A stretch of DNA of 14,535 bases, taken from contig JAZBPJ010000021.1 in the NCBI GenBank assembly GCA_036351575.1, positions 1 through 14,535 of the forward strand, given 5' to 3'. Shown piece after piece: positions 1-6,968 of this stretch; positions within the stretch are counted from its first letter, which is position 1, and each line of letters starts with the position of its first letter. The notes below the pieces were generated by a model. It made no database searches. It had not been told where the DNA came from and saw nothing but the letters and a program-made list of their open reading frames with translations. The stretch comes from JABDPF01 sp036351575. Lineage in GTDB: Bacteria; Pseudomonadota; Gammaproteobacteria; Xanthomonadales; SZUA-36. Position numbers and translations under genes: made by a program.

Positions 1-243
1 ATGCTGTCCCAGCCGCCGCGAAGCGACATCGCAGAAGTGGATCCCGGCAACGAAAAACAGCAGGAGAAGCGGCCAGTAAACGACCGCCGGCAGCAGCTTC
101 ATCAGTGCCGCCAGGGGTACTGCAACGAGCGTTCCCGCGGTGCCCGGGGCCAGGGGGGCCAGCCCCGAACCGAAACCCAGCGCGAAGAAACCCTGCACCG
201 AGCCGAAAGCGACATCACGCGGTGAGCGGGCGGTATCGTTCAT
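1..243 (-). CDS. pgpA: Phosphatidylglycerophosphatase A, N-terminal part (runs off the left edge)
   Basis: Reading the minus strand from the ATG at 243 gives 81 residues of an open frame that continues beyond position 1. PgpA dephosphorylates phosphatidylglycerol phosphate to phosphatidylglycerol at the inner membrane. The family signature FGSGLAPLAPGTAGTL lies at residues 24-39. It is followed by a hydrophobic stretch (about 52-68) and by the conserved CDVASRRLGQH (residues 71-81), which in the family leads into an Asp-rich active-site segment lying outside this window. The start overlaps the thiL stop in an ATGA junction at 240-243, so translation is probably coupled. The thiL-pgpA pairing is common in gammaproteobacteria and supports the call. 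The C-terminal half cannot be assessed. Confidence 0.93.
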   Translation of the reverse strand, partial: MNDTARSPRDVAFGSVQGFFALGFGSGLAPLAPGTAGTLVAVPLAALMKLLPAVVYWPLLLLFFVAGIHFCDVASRRLGQH

Positions 244-1208
244 GCGCGCTCACCGCCGCTGTCGGCAAAGTGATCGTAACCCGCCCCGGCCAGCTCGAAC
301 GGCCGGCCGTCGGGCTGCAGCAGGACCAGTCCTTCGCCGGCATGCACCGTGCCGATCTCGTGCACGGGAACAGCCGCTTCGAGCGCGGCGCGGTTGACGT
401 CCCCGACCCGGCTTTCAGGCGCGGTGAAGCACAGCTCGTAGTCGTCTCCGCCGGCCAGCTGCAGGGTCCAGCGCTGCTCGCTCGAAAGCCCGGAAAGCGC
501 GGCGGGAACGGGCAGCCCGCCGAGGTCGAGTTGCGCGCCGGCGCCGGATTGCCGCAGCACGTGGCCGAGGTCGGCGGCCAGGCCGTCGGAGACATCGATG
601 CAGGCCGTCGCCACGCCGCGCAGCGCCAGGCCCAGCGCGAGCCGCGGTGCGGGAAAATCCAGGGCGGACGCACAGTCGTCCGGCACGTCCCGCCCGGCGC
701 GGCGCCCTTGCAGTGCGAATGCCGCCCTGCCGGGCGCGCCGGAAACGAATACCCGGTCACCCGGGCGCGCTCCGCCGCGCGTCAGGGCTGCACCCGGCGG
801 CACGAACCCCAGGGCGGTCACCGTCACGCTGAGGCTGCCGCGGGTCGTGTCACCGCCGGCCAGGAATACGCGGGATTCCAGCGCCGCGTCGGCCATTCCG
901 CCCGCAAAGCGATCGAGCCAGTCCGCGTCGTCCCCCGGCAGGGTCAGCGCCAGCAGGAACCAGGCCGGTTCCGCGCCCATGGCGGCGAGGTCGCTGAGGT
1001 TCACGGCCAGCGACTTGTGTCCCAGCGCACGGGGGTCCACCGACGGTTCAAAATGCACGCCTTCAACCAGCGTATCGGTACAGGCCACCAGTTGAAGGCC
1101 GGGCGGAACCTGCAGCACCGCGGCGTCGTCACCGATTCCGAGCGCGATACCGCCGCCGGGCCGGCCGATCCGTTCGTGCAGGCGGTCGATGAGCTCGAAT
1201 TCAGGCAT
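240..1208 (-). CDS. thiL: Thiamine-phosphate (thiamine-monophosphate) kinase
   Basis: This 322-residue protein, a normal length for the family, phosphorylates thiamine monophosphate to the cofactor thiamine diphosphate using ATP. Visible motifs in order are GIGDDAAV (24-31), TDTLVEGVHF (44-53), NLSDLAAMGAEP (70-81), GGDTTRG (118-124), DVSDGLAADLGH (205-216), GGDDYEL (253-259) and a C-terminal GYDHF (309-313). The Asp-rich segments are the Mg/ATP and substrate ligands of the PurM/ThiL fold. The frame is open upstream to 1373, but the MPEFELIDRL start at 1208 matches the family N-terminus and gives an 8-base overlap with nusB. The 3' end overlaps pgpA. It is part of the glyA-to-pgpA operon, with no promoter of its own visible. 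Confidence 0.96.
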   Translation of the reverse strand: MPEFELIDRLHERIGRPGGGIALGIGDDAAVLQVPPGLQLVACTDTLVEGVHFEPSVDPRALGHKSLAVNLSDLAAMGAEPAWFLLALTLPGDDADWLDRFAGGMADAALESRVFLAGGDTTRGSLSVTVTALGFVPPGAALTRGGARPGDRVFVSGAPGRAAFALQGRRAGRDVPDDCASALDFPAPRLALGLALRGVATACIDVSDGLAADLGHVLRQSGAGAQLDLGGLPVPAALSGLSSEQRWTLQLAGGDDYELCFTAPESRVGDVNRAALEAAVPVHEIGTVHAGEGLVLLQPDGRPFELAGAGYDHFADSGGERA

Positions 1209-1653
1209 CGCGGCCGGTGTCGCCGGCTTCCTGTTCACGCCAGCCGGCCGCGGCCTTGTCCAGCACCGCGTTGACGTAGGCGTGTCCCTGTTCGGAGCCG
1301 AAGCGAAGCGAGAGGTCGACGCATTCATCCAGCACGACCCGGTACGGCAGTTCCGGGCAGTGCAGCAGTTCAAACGCGCCGATGCGCAGCACGATCCGCT
1401 CCATCACGTCCAGCTGCTCCACCGGCCGGTCGAGGTGCGGCTGCAGCGCTTCGTCGAGCTCCGGGGCATGGCTGCAGACGCCCCGCAGCAGCCGTTCAAA
1501 ATGCTCGGTATCGACACCGGTCATATCCTGTATCTCAAGGAATTGCCCCAGTATCTCGGCCGGATCCTGGCCGGTCATTTGCCACTGGTAGATGGCCTGC
1601 AATGCACGCCTGCGCGCCCGGCGCCGGTTCTCGTAAAAGCCCTTGTGCTTCAT
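1201..1653 (-). CDS. nusB: Transcription antitermination factor NusB
   Basis: This 150-residue all-helical RNA-binding protein is known to pair with NusE/S10 on boxA RNA, supporting rRNA antitermination. The Arg-rich N-terminus (residues 10-16) is followed by ALQAIYQWQ, the typical first helix. The family core LDVMERIVLRIGAFELL lies at 81-97, and the C-terminal signature (106-133) has VVLDECVDLS and ends in HAYVNAVLDK. The upstream open frame extends to 1857, but it would run through ribH. The start at 1653 makes a TGA/ATG overlap with the ribH stop (1650-1653) and gives the usual length. A ribH-nusB-thiL-pgpA order is widespread in proteobacteria. The last 15 or so residues are acidic and poorly conserved. 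Confidence 0.96.
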   Translation of the reverse strand: MKHKGFYENRRRARRRALQAIYQWQMTGQDPAEILGQFLEIQDMTGVDTEHFERLLRGVCSHAPELDEALQPHLDRPVEQLDVMERIVLRIGAFELLHCPELPYRVVLDECVDLSLRFGSEQGHAYVNAVLDKAAAGWREQEAGDTGRDA

Positions 1654-2141
1654 TTCCCGGGCAGCCCGTCGACGTGTGCGTCGACCTGCTCCAGCGTGCG
1701 CGCCAGTTCGATCGCGGCCAGGGTGACGTCGAAGCCCTTGTTGCCCTGGTCCGGCGCGGCCCGCTCGATGGCCTGCTCGATGCTGTCCGTGGTCAGCACG
1801 CCGAACGCGACGGGCACGCCGTATTCGAGCGCCACGCGGTTCAGCCCGCTGGCGCATTCAGCAGCGACGAAATCGAAGTGCGGCGTGCCGCCGCGGATCA
1901 CGGCGCCCAGCGCGATGATCGCATCGTAGCGCCCGGACGCGGCGAAACGGTCGGCAACCGTCGGCAGTTCGAAGGCCCCGGGGACCCAGACGAGGGCCCG
2001 CCGTTCATCATCGATACCCTGCTTGTCCAGGGCATCGAGCGCACCCTCGAGCAACTGCTCGACGATAAAGCGATTGAAACGCGCCGCCACGATGGCGACC
2101 CGCAGCTCACGTCCGGACCGGGGCTCTTCAATTTCGAACAT
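1650..2141 (-). CDS. ribH: 6,7-dimethyl-8-ribityllumazine synthase
   Basis: This 163-residue enzyme condenses 5-amino-6-ribitylamino-uracil with 3,4-dihydroxy-2-butanone 4-phosphate to form lumazine, the penultimate riboflavin step. Motifs are ARFN (20-23), VPGAFELP (53-60), GAVIRGGTPHFDFV (79-92) with the catalytic His at 88, FGVLTTDS (113-120), EQAIERA (122-128) and GNKG (133-136), all in the family order. Its length fits an icosahedral-type subunit. It follows ribB after a 9-base gap and overlaps nusB by 4 bases. The product of RibH is the substrate of the RibE encoded two genes upstream. Confidence 0.97.
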   Translation of the reverse strand: MFEIEEPRSGRELRVAIVAARFNRFIVEQLLEGALDALDKQGIDDERRALVWVPGAFELPTVADRFAASGRYDAIIALGAVIRGGTPHFDFVAAECASGLNRVALEYGVPVAFGVLTTDSIEQAIERAAPDQGNKGFDVTLAAIELARTLEQVDAHVDGLPGK

Positions 2142-2150
2142 CGTTCAACC

Positions 2151-3281
2151 TCAATTTTCAGCCAGCGGGTCGACGTACTCGACGACCTCCAGCCCGAATC
2201 CGGCAAGGCCGGTCAGTTTCCATGGCGCGCTGAGCACCTTCATCTTTCGAATACCCAGGTCGGCGATGATCTGCGCCCCGATACCGTAAGTGCGCAGTTC
2301 ACGCGATGCGCGGTTGTCGCCGCTGGACTGCATCACCGGCTCCGGTTTTTCCTGGATCAGGCGCAGGAGTTCGTCGTCCTCTTTCTGACCGCCCAGCACC
2401 AGGACCATGCCGCTGCCGTTGGCATCGATCTCGGCCAGCGCGGTCCTGAGCGGCAGGCCGAAGTCGGATCGCCTGATGCCCAGCACGTCGTTCAGGGGGT
2501 TCTGCACGTGCACGCGCACCAGGAAGGGTTCCTCGGGATCAATCTCGCCGCGCACCAGGGCCAGGTGCAGACGCCCCTCGATGACATCGCGGTAGGTATG
2601 CAGGCGGAAGGGGCCGAAATCGGTCTGCACATCGTGCGACGACGCGTGCTCGACCGATTTCTCGGTCTCCAGGCGGTAGCGGATCAGGTCGGCGATGGTT
2701 CCGATCTTCAGGCCGTGGTCTTCCGCGAACTGCAGCAGCTCCGGCCGGCGGGCCATGCTGCCGTCTTCGTTGAGAATTTCCACCAGCACGGCGGCCGGTT
2801 CCAGCCCGGCGAGCATGGCCAGGTCGACACTGGCTTCCGTGTGGCCGGCGCGCGCGAGCACGCCGCCCGGCGCGTACATCAGCGGAAACACGTGCCCCGG
2901 CTGGGACAGGTCCCTGGGCTTCGCGTCCGGCTTCACGGCGGTGCGTATCGTGTGCGCGCGGTCGTAGGCGGAAATACCGGTCGTCACGCCTTCCGCGGCC
3001 TCGATCGAGACCGTGAAGTTGGTGCGGTAATGCGCCTGGTTGCGGTTGACCATCAGCGGCAGATTGAGCTGCTGGCAGCGCTCCCGGGTCAGCGGCAGGC
3101 AGATCAGGCCGCGTCCGTAACGGGCCATGAAATTGATGTCCTCGGGCCGTACTTTCGAAGCGGCCATCACCAGGTCGCCCTCGTTTTCCCGTTCCTCGTC
3201 GTCCATCAGGACCACCATCCGGCCCTCGCGAATGTCGTCCAGCAGCTCTTCGATGCGGTTCAGCTTTATCCTGTCGGCCAT
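2151..3281 (-). CDS. ribB: 3,4-dihydroxy-2-butanone-4-phosphate synthase fused to a degenerate GTP cyclohydrolase II-like domain (RibBX type)
   Basis: This 376-residue protein makes 3,4-dihydroxy-2-butanone 4-phosphate from ribulose 5-phosphate, one of the two building blocks of lumazine. The N-terminal RibB domain (about 1-205) is intact: DDEERENEGDLVMAA (27-41), GRGLICLPLT (56-65), HTIRTAVKP (110-118), SQPGHVFPL (126-134), RAGHTEASVDLA (144-155) and EILNEDGSMARRPEL (168-182). The C-terminal half (about 222-373) has the fold-level signature of GTP cyclohydrolase II (FRLHTYRD, HLALVRG, RVH, GAQIIADLG, GFGLEVVE). The three zinc-binding cysteines are replaced (positions equivalent to N261, S272 and F274), and the RQEGRGIGL segment is lost. 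It is therefore probably inactive as GCHII. Such RibBX fusions are known in Proteobacteria, where a separate ribA is expected elsewhere. Automated annotation would probably call it ribBA. Spacing to ribE is 1 base. Confidence 0.93.
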   Translation of the reverse strand: MADRIKLNRIEELLDDIREGRMVVLMDDEERENEGDLVMAASKVRPEDINFMARYGRGLICLPLTRERCQQLNLPLMVNRNQAHYRTNFTVSIEAAEGVTTGISAYDRAHTIRTAVKPDAKPRDLSQPGHVFPLMYAPGGVLARAGHTEASVDLAMLAGLEPAAVLVEILNEDGSMARRPELLQFAEDHGLKIGTIADLIRYRLETEKSVEHASSHDVQTDFGPFRLHTYRDVIEGRLHLALVRGEIDPEEPFLVRVHVQNPLNDVLGIRRSDFGLPLRTALAEIDANGSGMVLVLGGQKEDDELLRLIQEKPEPVMQSSGDNRASRELRTYGIGAQIIADLGIRKMKVLSAPWKLTGLAGFGLEVVEYVDPLAEN

Positions 3282-3282
3282 C

Positions 3283-3903
3283 TCAATGATCCCCGGCCGC
3301 GTCAGCGGCCAAATCCGGCGACATCAACCGTTCGAGGTAGCGCGCGATCAGGTCGACTTCGAGGTTGACCCGGTCACCGGGCTGCAGCGCGCCCAGCGTG
3401 GTGATATCCATGGTGTGGGGAATCAGGCAAACCGAGAAACGCGCCCCGTCGACCGAGTTGACGGTCAGGCTGACGCCGTCGAGACAGACCGAGCCCTTGC
3501 GGGCGACGTAGCGGGCCAGTTCCTGCGGCACCTCGAAATCGAAACGCTCGGCGCGGGCGTCCTCGCGCCGCGAAAGCAGCGTGGCCATGCCGTCGACGTG
3601 ACCGGTCACCAGGTGACCGCCGAAACGGTCTTCAGCGGCCATGGCCAGCTCCAGGTTGACCTTGCCGCCGGTCTCGATGCCGCCGAGCGTGGTCAGACTG
3701 AGGGTTTCCTGCGAAACGTCGGCCGTGAAGCGGTTGGCTGCGGGCTCCAGCATGGTCAGGCAGGCGCCCGCAACGCTGATGCTGTCGCCGGAGCCGCAGC
3801 CCGCGAGGCTCAGTTCGCCCGTTTCGATGACCAGGCGGCAATCGCCGCCGATATTTTCTTTTTTGACCACGGTGCCGGTGGTCTCGACTATTCCGGTAAA
3901 CAT
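3283..3903 (-). CDS. ribE: Riboflavin synthase (alpha chain type)
   Basis: This 206-residue enzyme dismutates two 6,7-dimethyl-8-ribityllumazine molecules into riboflavin and a pyrimidine that RibH can reuse. It shows the duplicated lumazine-binding barrels of the family. The first begins MFTGIVE (1-7) and contains GDSISVAGACLT (39-50). The second begins GGHLVTGHVDG (95-105) and contains KGSVCLDGVSLTVN (136-149), IPHT (161-164) and NLEVD (180-184). The first barrel has VAGACLT where the family more often has VNGVCLT, a mild change. The start at 3903 is fixed by the invariant MFTGIVE. In E. coli nomenclature this enzyme is ribC/ribE. It is 11 bases downstream of ribD. Confidence 0.97.
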   Translation of the reverse strand: MFTGIVETTGTVVKKENIGGDCRLVIETGELSLAGCGSGDSISVAGACLTMLEPAANRFTADVSQETLSLTTLGGIETGGKVNLELAMAAEDRFGGHLVTGHVDGMATLLSRREDARAERFDFEVPQELARYVARKGSVCLDGVSLTVNSVDGARFSVCLIPHTMDITTLGALQPGDRVNLEVDLIARYLERLMSPDLAADAAGDH

Positions 3904-3914
3904 GTACTGCCCCG

Positions 3915-5006
3915 TTAGCTTTGGTTCAAGGGCTCGAGACGGAAGCGGGTGTCGTCTCCCATTCGAACCGTCTCCAGCAATTTAAAATGCGTTCGTTCGT
4001 CCATCGATTCAAGCGGCCCCAGCGCAGCCGGGCCCGGCCCGCCGTCGCCCAGAAACACCGGGGCCACGTAGAGCAGCCATTCGTCGACCAGCCCCTGCGC
4101 CGCCAGGGAGCCGCACAGCCGGCTGCCCGCCTCGACCTGGACCTCGTTCAGTTCCAGGCGGCCCAGCTGCTTGAGCAGGGCGTCGAGGTCCACGCCGCCC
4201 GGCGCCGCGGGCAGCGCAAGGCAGGTCGCGCCGGACTGCAGCAGCGCCTGCGGCGGTTTGCCGATGCCCGCGACCACCAGCGTCCCGGGGTCCGCCGCGA
4301 TCCGCCCGTCCATGGGAATGCGCCACTTGCTGTCCGCGACCACCCGCAACGGCTGGTGAACCGGGCCGCTGACCCGGGCGGTCATCTCCGGGTCATCGGC
4401 GAGTACCGTGCCGATCCCGGTCAGGATGGCCGAGGAGCGCGCGCGCCACTTCTGAACGTCCTGCCGCGCCGCCGAACCGCTGATCCACTTGCTTGCGCCG
4501 TTTTTCAGCCCGGTACGGCCGTCCAGGCTGACCGCGCTCTTGACGCGAACCCACGGACGCCCGGTCCGCATGCGCTTGATGAACCCGGCGTTGAGCTCCG
4601 CCGCCTGCGCCGCCATCAGGCCGGTTTCCACGGTCACGCCGGCCGCGCGAAGCTTCTGCAGGCCGGCGCCGCGGACACGCTCGTTGGGGTCTTCGATCGG
4701 CACGACCACGCGCGCCACGCCGGCATCGATCAGCGCATCGGCGCACGGCGGCGTGCGCCCGTGAAAGGAACAGGGCTCCAGGGTGACGTAAGCCGTCATT
4801 CCGCGCACGGGCTCGGCGGCGTCGTTCAGTGCGGCGACTTCCGCGTGCGCGCCGCCGGCCGCGACATGCCAGCCTTCTCCGACGATCCGCTCGTCGTTCG
4901 CGATCACGCAGCCGACGCGAGGATTGGGGTCGGTCGTGTTGAGTCCCCGCCGCGCCAGCCGCAGCGCGCGCGCCATGCACTCGTGATCACGGGCCGAGAA
5001 GTTCAC
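3915..5006 (-). CDS. ribD: Bifunctional diaminohydroxyphosphoribosylaminopyrimidine deaminase / 5-amino-6-(5-phosphoribosylamino)uracil reductase
   Basis: This 363-residue protein carries out the second and third steps of riboflavin synthesis. The N-terminal deaminase (about 1-145) has the cytidine-deaminase-like zinc site: HAE (54-56, zinc His54 and general acid/base Glu56) and PCSFHGRTPPC (78-88, zinc Cys79 and Cys88). The NADPH-dependent reductase domain (about 150-360) shows RPWVRVKSAVSLDGRTG (150-166), WISG (174-177), TGIGTVLADDP (196-206) and a late VEAG (substrate/NADPH region). The start is GTG at 5006, overlapping the nrdR stop (GTGA). No strong Shine-Dalgarno precedes it, so coupling is likely. 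The later ATG (residue 11) would remove part of the conserved first helix. The nrdR-ribD order is classical in proteobacteria. Confidence 0.96.
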   Translation of the reverse strand: MNFSARDHECMARALRLARRGLNTTDPNPRVGCVIANDERIVGEGWHVAAGGAHAEVAALNDAAEPVRGMTAYVTLEPCSFHGRTPPCADALIDAGVARVVVPIEDPNERVRGAGLQKLRAAGVTVETGLMAAQAAELNAGFIKRMRTGRPWVRVKSAVSLDGRTGLKNGASKWISGSAARQDVQKWRARSSAILTGIGTVLADDPEMTARVSGPVHQPLRVVADSKWRIPMDGRIAADPGTLVVAGIGKPPQALLQSGATCLALPAAPGGVDLDALLKQLGRLELNEVQVEAGSRLCGSLAAQGLVDEWLLYVAPVFLGDGGPGPAALGPLESMDERTHFKLLETVRMGDDTRFRLEPLNQS

Positions 5007-5530
5007 GAACCGGACCGGCCATCCGGCGCGCCGGGTGCATCGAGCAGGGAAATCTGCCGTTCTTCCTCGTCTGCCGGGGGTTCGCGCTCGAGGCGCTCGA
5101 TCACGTCACGAAACGCCTGCACGTCCTCGAAGCGTTTGTAGACCGAGGCGAAGCGCACGTAGGCCACCTGGTCCAGGCGCGCCAGTTCGCGCATGACCCA
5201 TTCACCCAGCAGCGCGCTGGGAATCTCCGAGTCTTCCACCGAGCTTATTTCGCGCAGCAGCGAGCGGATGGCCTGCTCGACCTTGCGGGTCTCCACCGGC
5301 CGCTTCTCGAGCGCTCGCATCATGCCTTCGCGCAGTTTTTCTTCCGAAAAGGCTTCCCGGCCGCCGTCCGACTTGACGATGCGCGGCGCCTTGAGCTCCG
5401 GTGACTCGAAGGTATTGAAGCGGGAACCGCAGGACTCGCACTGGCGCCTGCGGCGGATCTGCAGGCCGTCACGGGTCAGCCGGGAATCGACGACCCGGGT
5501 TTCCTCGTGGCTGCAGAAAGGGCAAATCAT
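5003..5530 (-). CDS. nrdR: Transcriptional repressor NrdR
   Basis: This 175-residue zinc-ribbon/ATP-cone regulator is known to repress ribonucleotide reductase genes according to the ATP/dATP state. The zinc ribbon has Cys3-x2-Cys6 and Cys31-x2-Cys34, joined by an Arg-rich turn (IRRRRQC). The ATP-cone follows (about 46-140: IVKSDGGREAFSEEKL, then helical segments, then YVRFASVYKRFEDV). The C-terminal tail (after about 150) is acidic, a little longer than the minimal family, and of no recognised function. Although the frame is open upstream to 5578, the MICPFC start at 5530 matches the family and makes a 1-base overlap (TGATG) with the glyA stop. No nrd genes or clear NrdR boxes were recognised in the window, so its targets lie elsewhere. 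Confidence 0.96.
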   Translation of the reverse strand: MICPFCSHEETRVVDSRLTRDGLQIRRRRQCESCGSRFNTFESPELKAPRIVKSDGGREAFSEEKLREGMMRALEKRPVETRKVEQAIRSLLREISSVEDSEIPSALLGEWVMRELARLDQVAYVRFASVYKRFEDVQAFRDVIERLEREPPADEEERQISLLDAPGAPDGRSGS

Positions 5531-6804
5531 CAGGGTGCTCCACGCACATCCTTCGAATACACCGGGTACCTGCCGCACAGGTCCAGCACCTGCCCGCGCA
5601 CGCGATCCTCGGTCGCCTTGTCACCGACGTTGTCGAGCACGTCGCAGATCAGGCCGGCCAGTTCCTGGCAGTCCGCGACCGTGAAGCCGCGCGTGGTCAC
5701 CGCCGGGGTGCCAATGCGCAGCCCGCTGGTCACGAACGGCGAACGGGGTTCGCCCGGCACCGTGTTCTTGTTGACCGTGATGTAGGACCGGCCCAGCGAT
5801 TCCTCGGCGTCTTTACCGGTGAAATCCAGCCCGATCAGGTCGATCAGGAACAGGTGGTTGTCGGTGCCGCCGGAAACGATGCGGTAACCGCGCTCCATGA
5901 CCACCGCGGCCATCGCGCGCGCGTTGTCCAGGACGTCCTGCTGGTAGACGCGGAATTCCGGGTCCAGCGCTTCCTTGAACGCAACCGCCTTGGCCGCGAT
6001 CGCGTGCATCAGCGGCCCGCCCTGCGTTCCGGGAAAGACCACGGAGTCCAGGACCTTCATCATTTCCTCGTCTGCAATCGACAGGATCAGGCCGCCGCGG
6101 GGGCCGCGCAGGGTCTTGTGGGTCGTGGAAGTCACCACGTGGGCGTGCGGCAGGGGGTTCGGGTAGACATCGGCCGCGACCAGCCCGGCCACGTGCGCCA
6201 TGTCGACCAGGAACCAGGCGCCCACGGAATCCGCGATCTCGCGCATGCGCGCCCAGTCGACCCGGCGCGAATAGGCCGAGAAACCGCCGACCAGCAGGCG
6301 CGGCCGGTGCTCCTCGGCCAGTTCCGCCATGTGCTCGTAGTCGATCATGCCGGTATCCGGGTCGACGCCGTAAAAAACCGGGTTGAAAAACTTGCCGGAG
6401 AAATTGACCTTGCTGCCGTGCGTCAGGTGACCGCCCTCGTTCAGGCCCATGCCCATGATCGTTTCGCCGGGGTTCAGCAGGGCCAGGTAGACCGCGGCGT
6501 TGGCCTGCGAGCCCGAATGCGGCTGCACGTTGGCGTAGTTCGCGCCGAACAGTTCCTTCAGCCGCTCGCGGGCCAGTTCCTCGGCGCGGTCGACGTGCTC
6601 GCAGCCGCCGTAGTAGCGGCGCGAGGGATAACCCTCGGCGTACTTGTTGGTCAGCACAGAGCCCTGCGCCTCCATCACGCGCGGACTGGCGTAGTTCTCG
6701 GACGCGATCAGTTCGATGTGTTCTTCCTGCCGGACATGTTCCGCACGGATCGCATCGGCCAGTTCGTCATCGTATCCGCGGATGCGGTCGTTGCTGTCAA
6801 ACAT
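5530..6804 (-). CDS. glyA: Serine hydroxymethyltransferase
   Basis: This 424-residue PLP enzyme interconverts serine plus tetrahydrofolate with glycine plus 5,10-methylene-tetrahydrofolate, the main source of one-carbon units. Motifs include ELIASENYAS (31-40), TNKYAEGYPSRRYYGG (52-67), PHSGSQAN (95-102), GLNEGGHLTHG (120-130), DMAHVAGLVAADVYPNP (201-217) and TSTTHKTLRGPRGG (225-238), where Lys230 is the PLP-binding lysine. The frame is open to 6864, but the MFDSNDRI start at 6804 is preceded by a good Shine-Dalgarno (AGGA at 6811-6814, 6-base spacer) and gives the usual length. It is the first gene of the unit leading through nrdR and rib genes to pgpA. Confidence 0.97.
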   Translation of the reverse strand: MFDSNDRIRGYDDELADAIRAEHVRQEEHIELIASENYASPRVMEAQGSVLTNKYAEGYPSRRYYGGCEHVDRAEELARERLKELFGANYANVQPHSGSQANAAVYLALLNPGETIMGMGLNEGGHLTHGSKVNFSGKFFNPVFYGVDPDTGMIDYEHMAELAEEHRPRLLVGGFSAYSRRVDWARMREIADSVGAWFLVDMAHVAGLVAADVYPNPLPHAHVVTSTTHKTLRGPRGGLILSIADEEMMKVLDSVVFPGTQGGPLMHAIAAKAVAFKEALDPEFRVYQQDVLDNARAMAAVVMERGYRIVSGGTDNHLFLIDLIGLDFTGKDAEESLGRSYITVNKNTVPGEPRSPFVTSGLRIGTPAVTTRGFTVADCQELAGLICDVLDNVGDKATEDRVRGQVLDLCGRYPVYSKDVRGAP

Positions 6805-6897
6805 TCCTCTTCCTGCTCTGTGTGGTCCGGTGCGGCGGGTCTTCCGGCATGCAAGCACGGGCACGGCCCCGGATTTTTTATGGCTGGGTGACGCCGG

Positions 6898-6906
6898 ATT
6901 TTAGCA
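6898..6906 (-). promoter_or_regulatory. Candidate extended -10 promoter for the glyA-rib operon
   Basis: On the minus strand an extended -10 pattern TGC-TAAAAT occurs here, in the most AT-rich part of the 164-bp glyA/ettA divergent region. The -35 match at 17-bp spacing (TGCGTC at 6921-6926) is poor, which extended -10 promoters can tolerate. The resulting leader would be about 85-90 nt. The site overlaps the candidate ettA promoter, so the two could interfere. Inferred from pattern only. Confidence 0.35.
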
Positions 6907-6930
6907 TTTTTATGACAGTTGACGCATAAT
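6901..6930 (+). promoter_or_regulatory. Candidate sigma70-type promoter for ettA
   Basis: CATAAT at 6925-6930 matches the -10 consensus at five of six positions. TTAGCA at 6901-6906 is a four-of-six -35 match at 18-bp spacing. Transcription would start near 6937, giving a leader of about 30 nt before the ettA ATG. AGGA at 6963-6966 is the likely ribosome binding site, although only 2 bases separate it from the ATG. Pattern-based and unproven. Confidence 0.4.
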
Positions 6931-6968
6931 CGCTTCCCCGAAAATCAATCACTTCATTCTGCAGGAAC

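Noticed and set aside
1602..3368. Long open frame of 588 codons on the plus strand opposite ribH and ribB
   Set aside because: It lies antisense to well-conserved genes, has no recognisable motifs, and is the expected by-product of high-GC codon use. The same applies to the plus-strand frames at 105-1274, 3921-5141, 5854-6891, 9809-11293, 11414-12349 and 12825-13970, and to the minus-strand frame at 7599-8738.
6805..6968. Possible FMN or glycine riboswitch in the leader of glyA
   Set aside because: The leader is AT-rich near the promoters and shows neither the conserved RFN multi-stem blocks nor a tandem glycine aptamer. A riboswitch this short would not fit upstream of the Shine-Dalgarno.
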